Positions 37,143 through 45,621 of a stretch of 64,000 nucleotides of DNA are shown here, piece by piece. The stretch is from Caulobacter sp. FWC2 (GTDB lineage: Bacteria > Pseudomonadota > Alphaproteobacteria > Caulobacterales > Caulobacteraceae): contig NZ_PEBF01000001.1 of NCBI RefSeq assembly GCF_002742625.1, positions 1,240,001 to 1,304,000 on the forward strand, in the 5' to 3' direction. A model generated the notes under the pieces. That model searched no databases. It was given only the letters and a program-made list of their open reading frames with translations, and was not told the DNA's origin. Position 1 is the first letter of the stretch, and each line of letters begins with the position of its first letter. The translations under genes were made by a program, and so were the position numbers.

Positions 37143-37556
37143 ATGTTCGACTTCACCGGATTCCAGGAAGGCGCGACCGCGTTCCTGCTGGCCTTCGTCG
37201 TGGCCGGCCTGTTCACGATCGCCTTCAAGTACATCTACCAGTGGGTCACGCCCTACAACGAGAAAGCCCTGATCCGCGCGGGCAACAACACCGCGGCCCT
37301 TGCCCTGGCTGGCGCGCTGATCGGCTACGCCCTGCCTCTGGCCTCGGCTCTGAGCCATACCGTCAGCCTGCCGGAGCTCGCCGCCTGGGCGACCCTGGCG
37401 GGGATCATCCAGATCGCCGCCTTCACAGGCGTGCGCCTGGTCGCCTTGCCCGACGTCAAGGCGCGGGTCGAGGCCAACGAGGTCTCGATCGGCATCTATC
37501 TGGCCGGCATCTCGATCGCGGTCGGCCTGCTGAACGCCGCCTGCATGACCGTCTGA
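37143..37556 (+). CDS. DUF350 (YjfL-like) membrane protein
   Basis: 137 residues with four hydrophobic segments (about 10-30, 48-70, 75-97, 112-135) and the family's 'YQWVTPYNEKALIRAGNNTAALALAGALIGYALPLASAL'-type loop between helices 1 and 2 and 'GIYLAGISIAVGLLNAACMT' at the end. DUF350 proteins are inner-membrane partners of PspA/DUF1190 systems, function unknown. Followed 11 bp later by the DUF1190 lipoprotein. Confidence 0.9.
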   Translation: MFDFTGFQEGATAFLLAFVVAGLFTIAFKYIYQWVTPYNEKALIRAGNNTAALALAGALIGYALPLASALSHTVSLPELAAWATLAGIIQIAAFTGVRLVALPDVKARVEANEVSIGIYLAGISIAVGLLNAACMTV

Positions 37557-37567
37557 GGATCAGAGCG

Positions 37568-38206
37568 ATGACCATGCGCAAGCGCTCGAACTCCCTGAAG
37601 CTGACCACCATGCTGGCCGGCGCCACGGCCCTGACCCTGTCCGGTTGCGACGACCCCGGCGGCCAGGCCAGTTGGGATCCCAACAAGGGCGAGCAGGTCG
37701 AGGCCTTCAGCTACAAGACCCTGGAGGAGTGCAAGGCGGCCAACGAGGTCTCCGACGCCCAGTGCGACACCTCCTACGCCGCCGCCCAGAAGGACGACGC
37801 CAAGGACGCCCCGAAGTACGAGGCCCGCGCCTCGTGCGAGGACGTCTATGGCGTCGGCAACTGCGTGCCGCGCAGCCAGGCAAACGGCGGCGGCAGCTTC
37901 TTCACGCCGCTGCTGGCCGGCTTCGTGATCGGCCAGATGCTGGACGGCGGCTATCGCGGCACCGGCCTGTATCGCCGCGACGACCGCTATGGCGGCGGCT
38001 ACTACTCGACCTGGGGCGGACACCTGGGCCGCGACTACAGCACCGGCCGCACGGTCATCAGCCGCGAGAGCATCGACCCGCCGGACGCGATCCGCAACGC
38101 TCCGCCCAAGGTCCAGACCCGCACCTCCGTCGTCTCGCGCGGCGGCTTCGGCGGCGGCCGCAGCTATGCCCATAGCGGCAGCTACAAGGGCGGTTTCGGC
38201 GGCTAG
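37568..38206 (+). CDS. DUF1190 (YjfM/YgiB-like) lipoprotein
   Basis: 212 residues from ATG at 37568. Lipobox L-S-G-C near residue 27, then the paired-Cys repeats of DUF1190 ('LEECKAANEVSDAQCDTSYAAAQ', 'ASCEDVYGVGNCVP'), a short hydrophobic stretch ('FFTPLLAGFVIGQML') and a Gly/Tyr/Arg-rich tail ending 'GGFGG'. Probably outer-membrane or periplasm-facing. Last gene of the rightward yjf-like arm. Confidence 0.88.
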   Translation: MTMRKRSNSLKLTTMLAGATALTLSGCDDPGGQASWDPNKGEQVEAFSYKTLEECKAANEVSDAQCDTSYAAAQKDDAKDAPKYEARASCEDVYGVGNCVPRSQANGGGSFFTPLLAGFVIGQMLDGGYRGTGLYRRDDRYGGGYYSTWGGHLGRDYSTGRTVISRESIDPPDAIRNAPPKVQTRTSVVSRGGFGGGRSYAHSGSYKGGFGG

Positions 38207-38234
38207 ATCGGATCGATGCGTTTTTGCAATTGAC

Positions 38235-38263
38235 TCGCAACTAGACATCCCATCTAGTTGCGA
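38235..38263. promoter_or_regulatory. 11-bp perfect inverted repeat upstream of the four-Cys protein
   Basis: TCGCAACTAGA (38235-38245) and TCTAGTTGCGA (38253-38263), spacer 7 nt, preceded by AT-rich TTTTTGCAATTGA. It may be an operator (layout and TTGCAA/CGCAA content recall iron-responsive boxes of alphaproteobacteria) or a terminator of the DUF1190 gene; no T tract follows. Confidence 0.55.
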
Positions 38264-38351
38264 TGTGTTCGCAAGAACGCGTCGGGCCGCTCACCGAGAT
38301 CGGTTCGCCACGGCGGGTGTCGGCCCCCTGCTTGGCGAGGAGATTTCCGGC

Positions 38352-38837
38352 GTGCGGCCCGACCCTTTCTCAGAGAACCACCTGAACCATTGCGGCCCGG
38401 TCGGCCTGGCCGACGGCGAGCGGATCCTGCTCTGGATGCTCCGCCAATGGGTCACCGCCCGCGTGCTGGGCGAAGAACCCGGCCAACGGCTGTCGAAGAA
38501 GGCCGGCGCCCTCGTCTCGGCCCGCGTTGCCACCGCCTTCATCCTGATGATGAGCGCCATAGAGGGCCAGGTGCGCCGTCCGCTCTGCGTCTCCGCGCCC
38601 TGCTGCAAGGGCTATGCGGACGACGAGCAGCGCCTGATCACCGCTTGCGGCGTCTGCCCCGCCTCGCCCGAGATCGCCGGCCGCTTGATCGAGGGCCTGG
38701 TGATCACGCCCGAGAGCGTGACGGTGATGGCGCGGTTTCTCAATGCGGCCCTGGCCAATGACGGGATGGCGCTGCCGATGCGGTTCGATGAGCCGGAGGT
38801 TTCAGCATCTCAGACACGCCCGCCGACCCTGCAATGA
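38352..38837 (+). CDS. Unknown protein with CC-x14-C-x2-C motif (possible Fe-S or metal site)
   Basis: 161 residues from GTG at 38352, chosen because AGGAGA stands 8 nt upstream; a GTG at 38265 would give 190 residues but has no site. The key feature is 'APCCKGYADDEQRLITACGVCPAS': two adjacent Cys and a C-x2-C-P about 15 residues on. FhuF-type ferric-siderophore reductases end in a similar C-C...C-x2-C [2Fe-2S] motif, but the rest of the chain is shorter and not clearly related. Another Cys lies in 'RRPLCVSAP'. Ends 7 bp from convergent cutC. Confidence 0.6.
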   Translation: MRPDPFSENHLNHCGPVGLADGERILLWMLRQWVTARVLGEEPGQRLSKKAGALVSARVATAFILMMSAIEGQVRRPLCVSAPCCKGYADDEQRLITACGVCPASPEIAGRLIEGLVITPESVTVMARFLNAALANDGMALPMRFDEPEVSASQTRPPTLQ

Positions 38838-38844
38838 ACACCGG

Positions 38845-39582
38845 CTAGAGCGCTCTGAGAATCCGCGCCGCTTCAGCCACCGCCGCCTCATCCGTATCCC
38901 GCAGCTCCGGCGGCACGAAGCCCATCTCGTTCAGCTTCGACCCGGGCTCGGCGCCCGGGATCGGCCTGCCAAACGAGCCGTGCACCTCGCGCACGCCGGT
39001 CCGCTTCACCAGTTCGGCCACGTTCGAGGGCCGCACGCCGGCGCCGGCCAGGATCGCGATCCGGCCGTCGGCCTGCTGGACCAGCTCGGCGAGCTGTTCC
39101 GCGCCCGCCTGAGCCGTTAGGGCGCCGCCCGAGGTCAGGACCCGCTCAAAGCCCAGGGCGATCGCCGCCTCCAGCGCCACCGCCATGTCGGGAACCAGAT
39201 CGAACGCGCGGTGCAGGGTCATGCCCAGCCCTCGGCTGTGCTCGACCAGCACCTCCAGCGCGGCGAGATCCAACTGTCCGTCGGGCAGGTTCGCCCCGAT
39301 CGTCACGCCCGCGAGCCCGTATCGCCGCACGGCGTCGATGTCGCGCCGGATGTGGTCCAGGTCGCCGGCGTCGTAGCAGAAGTCGCCATTGCGAGGCCGG
39401 ATCATCGGATAGATCGGGATCGGCGCCTCCGCCGCCAGGGCCATCAGCCCGGGGGCGGGGGTCAGGCCCTGCAGCGCCAAGGCCGAGCACAATTCGATGC
39501 GATCCGCGCCACCGGCGATCGCCGCCGCCAATCCAGCAGGCGTGTCGACACAGACTTCCAGAAGAATACGGTCGACGCTCAT
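38845..39582 (-). CDS. cutC: CutC family copper homeostasis protein
   Basis: 245 residues from ATG at 39582. TIM-barrel signatures of CutC: 'LLEVCVDTPAGLAAAIAGGADRIELCSALALQGLTPAPGL', 'IYPMIRPRNGDFCYDAGDLD', 'LHRAFDLVPD', 'RVLTSGGALTAQAG', 'AGAGVRPSNV'. The frame extends far upstream without support. The family is linked to copper tolerance, but its enzymatic role is unclear. Divergent from the aspartylglucosaminidase gene 54 bp away. Confidence 0.95.
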   Translation of the reverse strand: MSVDRILLEVCVDTPAGLAAAIAGGADRIELCSALALQGLTPAPGLMALAAEAPIPIYPMIRPRNGDFCYDAGDLDHIRRDIDAVRRYGLAGVTIGANLPDGQLDLAALEVLVEHSRGLGMTLHRAFDLVPDMAVALEAAIALGFERVLTSGGALTAQAGAEQLAELVQQADGRIAILAGAGVRPSNVAELVKRTGVREVHGSFGRPIPGAEPGSKLNEMGFVPPELRDTDEAAVAEAARILRAL

Positions 39583-39636
39583 GGTCTGGCTCCAGGTCGT
39601 GCTAGGGATTCGGCGCGGTCTTCTTGGAGCATATGG

Positions 39637-40665
39637 ATGTTGAATCGTAGAGGCCTGATCGGCGCTTCCCTGGTCGGATCGGCGATGCTGGGCGCCAAGG
39701 CGTCCGCCGCGGAGACCGTTACCAAGCTGGACGGCCCGTGCGTCATTTCCACCTGGGACTTCGGCGTCGCCGCCAACCAGGCGGCTTGGGCCGTGTTGTC
39801 CAAGGGCGGCCGGGCGCTGGACGCGGTCGAGGCCGGGGCGCGGGTGCCCGAGCAGGACCTCAAGAACCACAGCGTCGGCCGCGCCGGCTATCCGGATCGC
39901 GACGGCCACGTCTCGTTGGACGCCTGCATCATGGACGAGCTGGGCAACTGCGGCGCGGTCGCGGCCTTGGAGCACATCGCCCACCCGATCTCGGTCGCTC
40001 GCAAGGTCATGGAGAAGACCCCGCACGTGATGCTGGTCGGGGCTGGCGCCCTGCAGTTCGCGCTGGAGCAGGGTTTCCCTCGCGAGGAGCTGCTGACGCC
40101 TGAGTCCAAGATCGCCTGGGAGGCCTGGAAAAAGGACGCCAAGTACCAGCCCACGGCCAACAGCGAGAACGCCGACTACGGCAAGACCTCCGGTCAGCTG
40201 GGCACGCCGGGCGGGGCCAACAATCACGACACCATCGGCATGCTGGCCATCGACGCCAAGGGCGACATTTCCGGCGCCTGCACCACCAGCGGCATGGCCT
40301 GGAAGATGCGCGGCCGGGTGGGCGACAGCCCGATCATCGGCGCGGGCCTCTATGTCGACAACGAGGTCGGCGGCGCCACCTCGACCGGCGTCGGCGAGGA
40401 GGTGATCCGCAATGTCGGCAGCTTCCTGGTCGTGGAGCTGATGCGCCAGGGCCGCTCGCCCGAGGCCGCCTGCCGCGAAGCCGTCGAGCGCATCCTGAAG
40501 AAGAAGCCGAGCGCCAAGGCATTCCAGGTCGGCTTCCTGGCGGTCAACAAGAAGGGCGAGGTCGGAGCCTGGGCCATCCAGAGTGGCTTCAGCTACGCCC
40601 TGTGCGATGGCAAGAAGCAGGACCTGCTGCTGCCCGGAAAGGCGACCTATCAGCTGACCTCGTAA
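39637..40665 (+). CDS. Exported N4-(beta-N-acetylglucosaminyl)-L-asparaginase-like Ntn hydrolase
   Basis: 342 residues from ATG at 39637. The Tat-like signal has 'NRRGLIGASLVGSAML' and cleavage near 'ASAAE'. The Ntn autocleavage site is 'NNHDTIGMLAID', where Thr199 becomes the nucleophile of the beta chain, followed by 'GACTTSGMAWKMRGRVGDSPIIGAGLYVDNEVGGATSTGVGEE'-type glycosylasparaginase sequence. Cleaves GlcNAc-Asn links of glycopeptides; in the periplasm it would scavenge glycoprotein fragments. The full 'GDSPIIGAG' motif supports this subfamily over isoaspartyl peptidases. Confidence 0.92.
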   Translation: MLNRRGLIGASLVGSAMLGAKASAAETVTKLDGPCVISTWDFGVAANQAAWAVLSKGGRALDAVEAGARVPEQDLKNHSVGRAGYPDRDGHVSLDACIMDELGNCGAVAALEHIAHPISVARKVMEKTPHVMLVGAGALQFALEQGFPREELLTPESKIAWEAWKKDAKYQPTANSENADYGKTSGQLGTPGGANNHDTIGMLAIDAKGDISGACTTSGMAWKMRGRVGDSPIIGAGLYVDNEVGGATSTGVGEEVIRNVGSFLVVELMRQGRSPEAACREAVERILKKKPSAKAFQVGFLAVNKKGEVGAWAIQSGFSYALCDGKKQDLLLPGKATYQLTS

Positions 40666-40745
40666 AGAGGACTGCTTGGAAAGAGGGTAGGCGGCCGGCG
40701 AGCGTGGTTATAGCGTGCCGGCCCAACCACTCGGAGGAGACCGCC

Positions 40746-41609
40746 ATGTGCGATGACGACATCCACCCAGGCCTCGTGCACGATCCCCGCCTTTCGCGTC
40801 GCGCCTTCGGCCTGCTGACGGTCGCGGCCACCGGCGTCGCCACGGTCGCCCGCGCCGACGACACGGTCGAGGAGAAGGACGTCGAGGTGAAGACGCCGGA
40901 TGGCGTGGCCGACGCGGCGCTGTTCTATCCGAAGGCCAAGGGCAAATGCCCGGCGGTGCTGCTGTGGCCCGACGTCATGAGCCTGCGCCCGGTGTTCCGC
41001 GACATGGGCCGCCGCCTGGCCTCGGCCGGCTATGTCGTGCTGGTCCCGAACCTCTATTACCGGATGAAGAAGGCGCCGGTGATCGAGGGGACGTTCAACT
41101 TCGCCAACCCCGACGACCGCGCCAAGCTGACGCCGCTGCGCGCCTCGGTGACGACGGAAGGCACGTTCAAGGACGCGGCGGCTTACATCGCCTTCCTGGA
41201 CGCGCAAGCCAAGACCAACAAGGCCAAGAAGGCCGGCGTGCAGGGCTACTGCATGGGCGGTCCGCTGTCGTTCCGCACGGCCGCCGCGGTCCCGGCCAGG
41301 ATCGGCGCGGTCGCCAGCTTCCACGGCGGCGGTCTGGTCACCGACAAGGAGGACAGCCCGCACCTGCTGATCCCCAAGACCCAGGCCGCGTACCTGATCG
41401 AGATCGCCGACAACGACGACAAGCAGGACCCCACCGCCAAGGACAAGCTGAAGGCCGCCTTCGAGGCCGCCAAGCGGCCGGCCCAGACCGAGGTCTTCGC
41501 CGGCGCCGCCCACGGTTGGACGGTGAAAGGCAGCCAGGTCTACAACGAGGCCGCCGCCGAGACGGCCTGGAGCAACCTGCTGGCGCTGTACAAGAAGGCG
41601 CTGGGCTAG
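40746..41609 (+). CDS. Dienelactone hydrolase family protein, Tat-exported
   Basis: 287 residues from ATG at 40746 with GGAGGAG upstream. The Tat signal 'LSRRAFGLLTVAATGVATVARA' suggests periplasmic location. The alpha/beta-hydrolase has a Cys nucleophile (Cys169 in 'GYCMGG') and a C-terminal His ('AAHGWT'), the dienelactone-hydrolase type catalytic set. Substrate unknown; no aromatic ring-cleavage genes lie adjacent. Ends at a strong terminator. Confidence 0.9.
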   Translation: MCDDDIHPGLVHDPRLSRRAFGLLTVAATGVATVARADDTVEEKDVEVKTPDGVADAALFYPKAKGKCPAVLLWPDVMSLRPVFRDMGRRLASAGYVVLVPNLYYRMKKAPVIEGTFNFANPDDRAKLTPLRASVTTEGTFKDAAAYIAFLDAQAKTNKAKKAGVQGYCMGGPLSFRTAAAVPARIGAVASFHGGGLVTDKEDSPHLLIPKTQAAYLIEIADNDDKQDPTAKDKLKAAFEAAKRPAQTEVFAGAAHGWTVKGSQVYNEAAAETAWSNLLALYKKALG

Positions 41610-41617
41610 GAACGTCG

Positions 41618-41654
41618 CGGCGCGCCTCTCTCGCCGGACGGGGGAGGCGCGCCG
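41618..41654 (+). terminator. Strong GC hairpin after the dienelactone hydrolase gene
   Basis: A perfect 11-bp stem (41618-41628 with 41644-41654) around a 15-nt loop, 8 bp after the stop. No T run follows, so it may act by stabilising the 3' end or with Rho. Confidence 0.55.
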
Positions 41655-41819
41655 AACAGCCTCGAAATCGCGCAGAGAACAGGCAGGACCTGTCCTGGCG
41701 ACTGGAACGCCGCCGCCACGTCGTCGTGGACGTTGACGCCTCCGGACGATGCACCGATAGCGTCGAGCCATGACTGACACCGCTGCCCGACAGGACATCC
41801 AGATCGCCGGAGCCAAGGC

Positions 41820-42845
41820 GTGAGGCTGCTGGCCGCCGTTCTCGCCGCGCTCGTCCTCACGGGCGGCGCCAAGGCGCAGGTTCCCGCCCCCGCCACTGCC
41901 CCGATCAAGGTCAAGGTCTTCGTCGCCGCCATGTTCGAGATCGGCGAGAACACCGGCGATCGCGCCGGCGAGTTCCAGCCCTGGTACGAGCGCTATTGGC
42001 GCCAGAGCCCGCCCAAGATCGTCAAGGGCGCTCTGAAGCCCGTCTACTGCAATCCCGAGGGGGTCTGCGGCTCGACCCTGGGCATGGGCAAGGTCAATGC
42101 ATCGGCCTCGATGCAGGCCATTCTGCTGGATCCGGCCTACGACTTTTCACAGACCTATTTCGTCCTCAGCGGCGTCGGCGGGACGCCGCCTTCGCGCGGG
42201 ACGATCGGCGACGTCTCCTGGGCGACCTGGCTGGTCGACTATGACCTCGGCCATCGCTGGGCCCCCGAAGAGAACACGCCCGGCGCGTCGACCTTCATGC
42301 CGCGCGCCGGCTACGAAGAGTACCGCCGCTTCAAGCTCGACCCGACCCTGGTCGGCTGGGCCGTGCGATGGTCCAAGGGCGCTCCCATGCAGGACAGCGA
42401 CGACGCCCGCCGCTATCGCATGCGTTATGCCGACGCCCGGGCGCGCGCGGCGCCCTCCGTCATGGTCGGTACGCACATGACCGGCGACACCTTCTTCCAC
42501 GGCCCCGGCCTGTCGAAGGAGGCGCAATCCATCGCCAAGCTTTACGGCGCCGACGACTATGTGATCACCGAGATGGAGGCCGCCGCCCTAGCCCTGGTGA
42601 TCAAGCGCCAGTGGGGAACCGGGCGCATCCTGAGCCTGCGCGGGGCGGTCAACTTCGACCAGGGCGCGCCGGGTGAAACAACCCTGCAGCACCTCGACCC
42701 GGCGCCGGGCCAGACGGCCGGCGGCTTCGCCGAGACCGTCGCCAATATCGGCGTGGTTGGATCGCGCGTCGTGGACCACATCGTCGCCGAATGGCCGCGC
42801 TGGCGGGACGGCCCGCCGCCTCCCCATGAGGGGTGCAAGACTTGA
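41820..42845 (+). CDS. Purine nucleoside permease (NUP) family protein
   Basis: 341 residues from GTG at 41820. Signal peptide 'MRLLAAVLAALVLTGGAKA' is followed by the NUP domain: 'VFVAAMFEIGENTGDRAGEFQPWYERYW', 'YCNPEGVCGSTLGMGKVNASASMQAI', 'YFVLSGVGGTPP', 'SVMVGTHMTGDTFFHGPGLSKEAQ', 'DYVITEMEAAALALVIKR'. Related to nucleoside phosphorylases; fungal members transport nucleosides, while bacterial exported members may be nucleosidases. A 17-codon reading frame (41770-41823) overlaps the start as GTGA, but is not clearly a gene. Confidence 0.9.
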   Translation: MRLLAAVLAALVLTGGAKAQVPAPATAPIKVKVFVAAMFEIGENTGDRAGEFQPWYERYWRQSPPKIVKGALKPVYCNPEGVCGSTLGMGKVNASASMQAILLDPAYDFSQTYFVLSGVGGTPPSRGTIGDVSWATWLVDYDLGHRWAPEENTPGASTFMPRAGYEEYRRFKLDPTLVGWAVRWSKGAPMQDSDDARRYRMRYADARARAAPSVMVGTHMTGDTFFHGPGLSKEAQSIAKLYGADDYVITEMEAAALALVIKRQWGTGRILSLRGAVNFDQGAPGETTLQHLDPAPGQTAGGFAETVANIGVVGSRVVDHIVAEWPRWRDGPPPPHEGCKT

Positions 42846-42866
42846 GCGGCGTGCCCTTGCGACGAG

Positions 42867-42907
42867 ATAGGTAGGATGCTATCTAATTTAGATAGGAAGC
42901 TACCTAT
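42867..42907. promoter_or_regulatory. Nested double palindrome, operator of the MarR-efflux operon
   Basis: Inner perfect palindrome CTATCTAA-T-TTAGATAG (42879-42895) and outer arms ATAGGTAG (42867-42874) and CTACCTAT (42900-42907), all sharing one centre at 42887. Located 19 bp before the MarR ATG (42926). The ATAGGTAG/CTATCTAA elements are related variants, as expected for a dimeric MarR protein bound twice. Autorepression is inferred. Confidence 0.75.
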
Positions 42908-42925
42908 TTAATCGATCGTTGTTCC

Positions 42926-43384
42926 ATGACCTCTATTCGCACCCTCGACGAACGCGCCTTCGCCCAAGGCCTGCTGCGCCTGGCGCGGATCTATCGGCGC
43001 GAGGTGAACCGCGCCCTGGCCGCACATGGCATCTCGGACGCCAAGGCCATGCCGGTGCTGCACATCGCCCGCGCGGGTGGCGGCATGCGGCAGGGTATGC
43101 TGGCCGAGGAGATCGGGGTGGAGGGGCCATCGCTGGTCCGGATCCTCGATCAACTGAGCCAGGCGGGCCTGGTCGAGCGGCGCGATGATCCTTCGGACAA
43201 GCGCGCCAAGACCCTGCACCTGACGACCGACGGCCAGGCGCTGGCTGCGGTGGTCGAGGACGCCGTCCAGGTGGTGCGGGCTCAGCTGCTGGCCGACGTT
43301 GGCGACGCCGATCTCGCCGCCGCCGTTCGCACGTTCGCGGCCTTCGAGGCCGCCCTGGACGCCGCGGCCGGGCAGGGAGCCTAG
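42926..43384 (+). CDS. MarR family transcriptional regulator
   Basis: 152 residues with the MarR winged helix: 'HGISDAKAMPVLHIARAGGGMRQGMLAEEIGVEGPSLVRILDQLSQAGLVERRDDPSDKRAKTLHLTTDG', including the wing D-x-S-D-K-R that contacts DNA. First gene of an efflux operon (FUSC, DUF1656, HlyD, OMF). The 41-bp nested palindrome just upstream is its likely operator; aromatic acids are usual inducers for such pairs. Confidence 0.95.
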   Translation: MTSIRTLDERAFAQGLLRLARIYRREVNRALAAHGISDAKAMPVLHIARAGGGMRQGMLAEEIGVEGPSLVRILDQLSQAGLVERRDDPSDKRAKTLHLTTDGQALAAVVEDAVQVVRAQLLADVGDADLAAAVRTFAAFEAALDAAAGQGA

Positions 43385-43396
43385 AGCGCTTCCACC

Positions 43397-45415
43397 ATGC
43401 TTCCCAAGTTCGATCGGCACACGCTGCTGTTCTCGGCGAACAGCTTCGCGGCGGCGATGCTCGCCCTCTATATCGGCTTCGCCCTGGGTCTGCCTCGCCC
43501 GTACTGGGCGATGACCACCGCCTACATCGTCAGCCAGCCGCTGGCCGGGGCCGTGCGGTCCAAGGCCGTCTATCGCGTGCTCGGCACCCTGCTGGGCGCG
43601 GCGGCCGCCGTCGCCTTCGTGCCCGCCCTGGTCAATGCGCCGGTGTTGCTGAGCCTGGTCCTGGCCCTGTGGGTCGGCGGCTGTCTGACCGTCTCGCTGC
43701 TGGACCGCACGCCGCGCAGCTATCTGCTGATGCTGGCCGGCTATACCGCCGCGATCATCGGCTTTCCCAGCGTCAACCAGCCTGGGGCGATCTTCGACAT
43801 CGCCGTCTGGCGGGTGGTCGAGATCGGCCTGGGCATCGTCTGCGCGACCCTGACCCACAGCCTGATTTTCCCGCGTCCGGTCGGCGCCGTTCTCAAGGCG
43901 CGCCTGACGACCTGGCTGGGCGAGGCTGATCATTGGGCCTTGGATGTTCTGAAGGGCCAGGACGCCAAGGCCATCGCCCGCGATCGTCGCCACCTGGCCG
44001 CCGCCGCCAGCGAGATCCGGATGCTGGCTGTCCACCTGCCGTTCGACACCTCGCGTCTGCGCGAGACGACCGGCGTCGTCCGCGCCCTGCACGAGCGCAT
44101 GCTACTGCTGATCCCGCTGCTGTCGGGCCTCGCCGACCGCATGGAGGCCCTGCGCGAGGTGCGCGACGCGCGCGTCCGCGCGGCCTTGAACACGGTGGTC
44201 GCCTGGATCGAGGCGGGCTCGCCCCGAGAACAAGGCCTGGATCTGATCGAGCGCCTGAATGACCTCGCCGCCCATCGGCGCGGCGCGAGCTGGTCGAACC
44301 TGCTGATCGAGAGCCTGCTGGTGCGTCTGTCGGAAACCGTTCGCGCCCTGGCCGAGGGCCACGCCTTGATGGCGCGTCTCGACAATCCCGACGCGCCGCT
44401 GTCGCCGGGGCTGGATGCTTCCACGCGCGCCAAGGGGATGCGCCCGATGCACGCCGACCTGCCCCTGGCCTTGCTGTCGGGTGGGGCGGCGGTGATCGCC
44501 ATCCTGCTGTCCAGCGCCACCTGGATACTGTCCGGCTGGGGCGACGGCGCCTCGGCCCCGGTCATGGCGGCGGTGTTCTGCTGCTTCTTCGCGGCGATGG
44601 ACGATCCGGTGCCGGCCATCAAGAGCTTTGGCCTGTTCACCCTGGCCTCGCTGCCGCTGTCGGCGCTCTACATGTTCGCCATCCTGCCGGCGATCGACGG
44701 CTTCCCGATGCTGCTGATGGTGATGGCCCCGCCGCTGCTGTTCCTCGGCCTCTATATTCCTGACCCGAAGCGCATGGGCGCGGCCCTGGCCATGCTGATC
44801 GGCTTCTGCAACGCCCTGACCCTGCAGGAGACCTTCAGCGCCGACTTCGCCAGCTTCCTGAACGGCAATCTGGCCCAGTTCGTCGGCCTGCTGTTCGCGA
44901 TCATCGTCACCGCCGGCCTGCGCTCGATGGGCGTGGACGCCAGCGCGAGGCGGCTGCTGGTCCGCACCTGGCGCGGCCTGTCCCGCCTGGCGCGCGCTCG
45001 CCAGGCCCCGGAGCCAGCCGCGTTCGCCGCCATCCTGGTCGATCGGCTCGGCATGCTGACGCCCAAGCTGGCGGAGGCGGGCGCTCACCAGGACTTCGTC
45101 GGCGTCGACGCGCTGCGCGACCTGCGAGTGGGCATGAACCTGGTCGCCGTCCAGACCGCTCGCCCGGATCTGCCGCCCCAAAGCCGGGACCAGCTGGACG
45201 CCGCCCTCGACGGTGTCGGCGACCACTTCGCCGCCCTGGCCGCCGGCGAGGCCCGCAAGCCCAGCGCGGACCTTTTGACGCGCATCGACGCCGCTCTGCT
45301 CGGCCTGTCGATCGCCCCCGGCGCCTCGGCCGTCCAGGGCCTGTCGGGCCTCGTCGGCCTGCGCCGCAACCTGTTCCCGGAGGCCCCGGCCTTCCTTCCG
45401 GAGATCGCCCGATGA
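43397..45415 (+). CDS. FUSC family inner-membrane efflux protein (AaeB-like)
   Basis: 672 residues. Two membrane blocks (about residues 15-165 and 350-500), each of five or six helices, separated by a cytoplasmic helical region, as in AaeB/p-hydroxybenzoate exporters. Signature 'LGLPRPYWAMTTAYIVSQPLAGAVRSKAVYRVLGTLLGA' near the start. Exports aromatic carboxylic acids or drugs with the HlyD and OMF partners encoded downstream. The stop overlaps the next gene by 4 bp (ATGA). Confidence 0.92.
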   Translation: MLPKFDRHTLLFSANSFAAAMLALYIGFALGLPRPYWAMTTAYIVSQPLAGAVRSKAVYRVLGTLLGAAAAVAFVPALVNAPVLLSLVLALWVGGCLTVSLLDRTPRSYLLMLAGYTAAIIGFPSVNQPGAIFDIAVWRVVEIGLGIVCATLTHSLIFPRPVGAVLKARLTTWLGEADHWALDVLKGQDAKAIARDRRHLAAAASEIRMLAVHLPFDTSRLRETTGVVRALHERMLLLIPLLSGLADRMEALREVRDARVRAALNTVVAWIEAGSPREQGLDLIERLNDLAAHRRGASWSNLLIESLLVRLSETVRALAEGHALMARLDNPDAPLSPGLDASTRAKGMRPMHADLPLALLSGGAAVIAILLSSATWILSGWGDGASAPVMAAVFCCFFAAMDDPVPAIKSFGLFTLASLPLSALYMFAILPAIDGFPMLLMVMAPPLLFLGLYIPDPKRMGAALAMLIGFCNALTLQETFSADFASFLNGNLAQFVGLLFAIIVTAGLRSMGVDASARRLLVRTWRGLSRLARARQAPEPAAFAAILVDRLGMLTPKLAEAGAHQDFVGVDALRDLRVGMNLVAVQTARPDLPPQSRDQLDAALDGVGDHFAALAAGEARKPSADLLTRIDAALLGLSIAPGASAVQGLSGLVGLRRNLFPEAPAFLPEIAR

Positions 45416-45621
45416 TCGGCGAATTCGCCATCGACGGGGTCTTCCTGTCGTCCGTCCTGGTCTCGGCGGTGATCGCCCTGGCCGCCTCGTTCGTCCTGCG
45501 GCGCGCGCTGTCCAGGGTCGGAGCCTACCGCTTCGTCTGGCACCCGGCGCTGTTCGACACCGCCCTGTTCGTCATCCTCTGGGCCGTCGTCGTGACGGTC
45601 CCATCCCCGCTGAAACCGTGA
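45412..45621 (+). CDS. DUF1656 (AaeX-like) small membrane protein
   Basis: 69 residues with two hydrophobic helices and the family's 'YRFVWHPALFDTALFVILW' core. Always found between FUSC and HlyD genes of this efflux type, here with 4-bp overlaps on both sides (45412-45415 and 45618-45621). Role unknown, possibly assembly. Confidence 0.93.
   Translation: MIGEFAIDGVFLSSVLVSAVIALAASFVLRRALSRVGAYRFVWHPALFDTALFVILWAVVVTVPSPLKP

Noticed and set aside
38263..38385. A 40-codon ORF beginning right after the CGCAACTAGA palindrome
   Set aside because: It overlaps the four-Cys gene out of frame with Arg/Pro/Ser-rich sequence and no ribosome site; chance is more likely.
41770..41823. A 17-codon ORF overlapping the nucleoside permease start (GTGA)
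   Set aside because: The overlap looks like translational coupling, but there is no clear ribosome site and the peptide has no leader-like runs of one amino acid.
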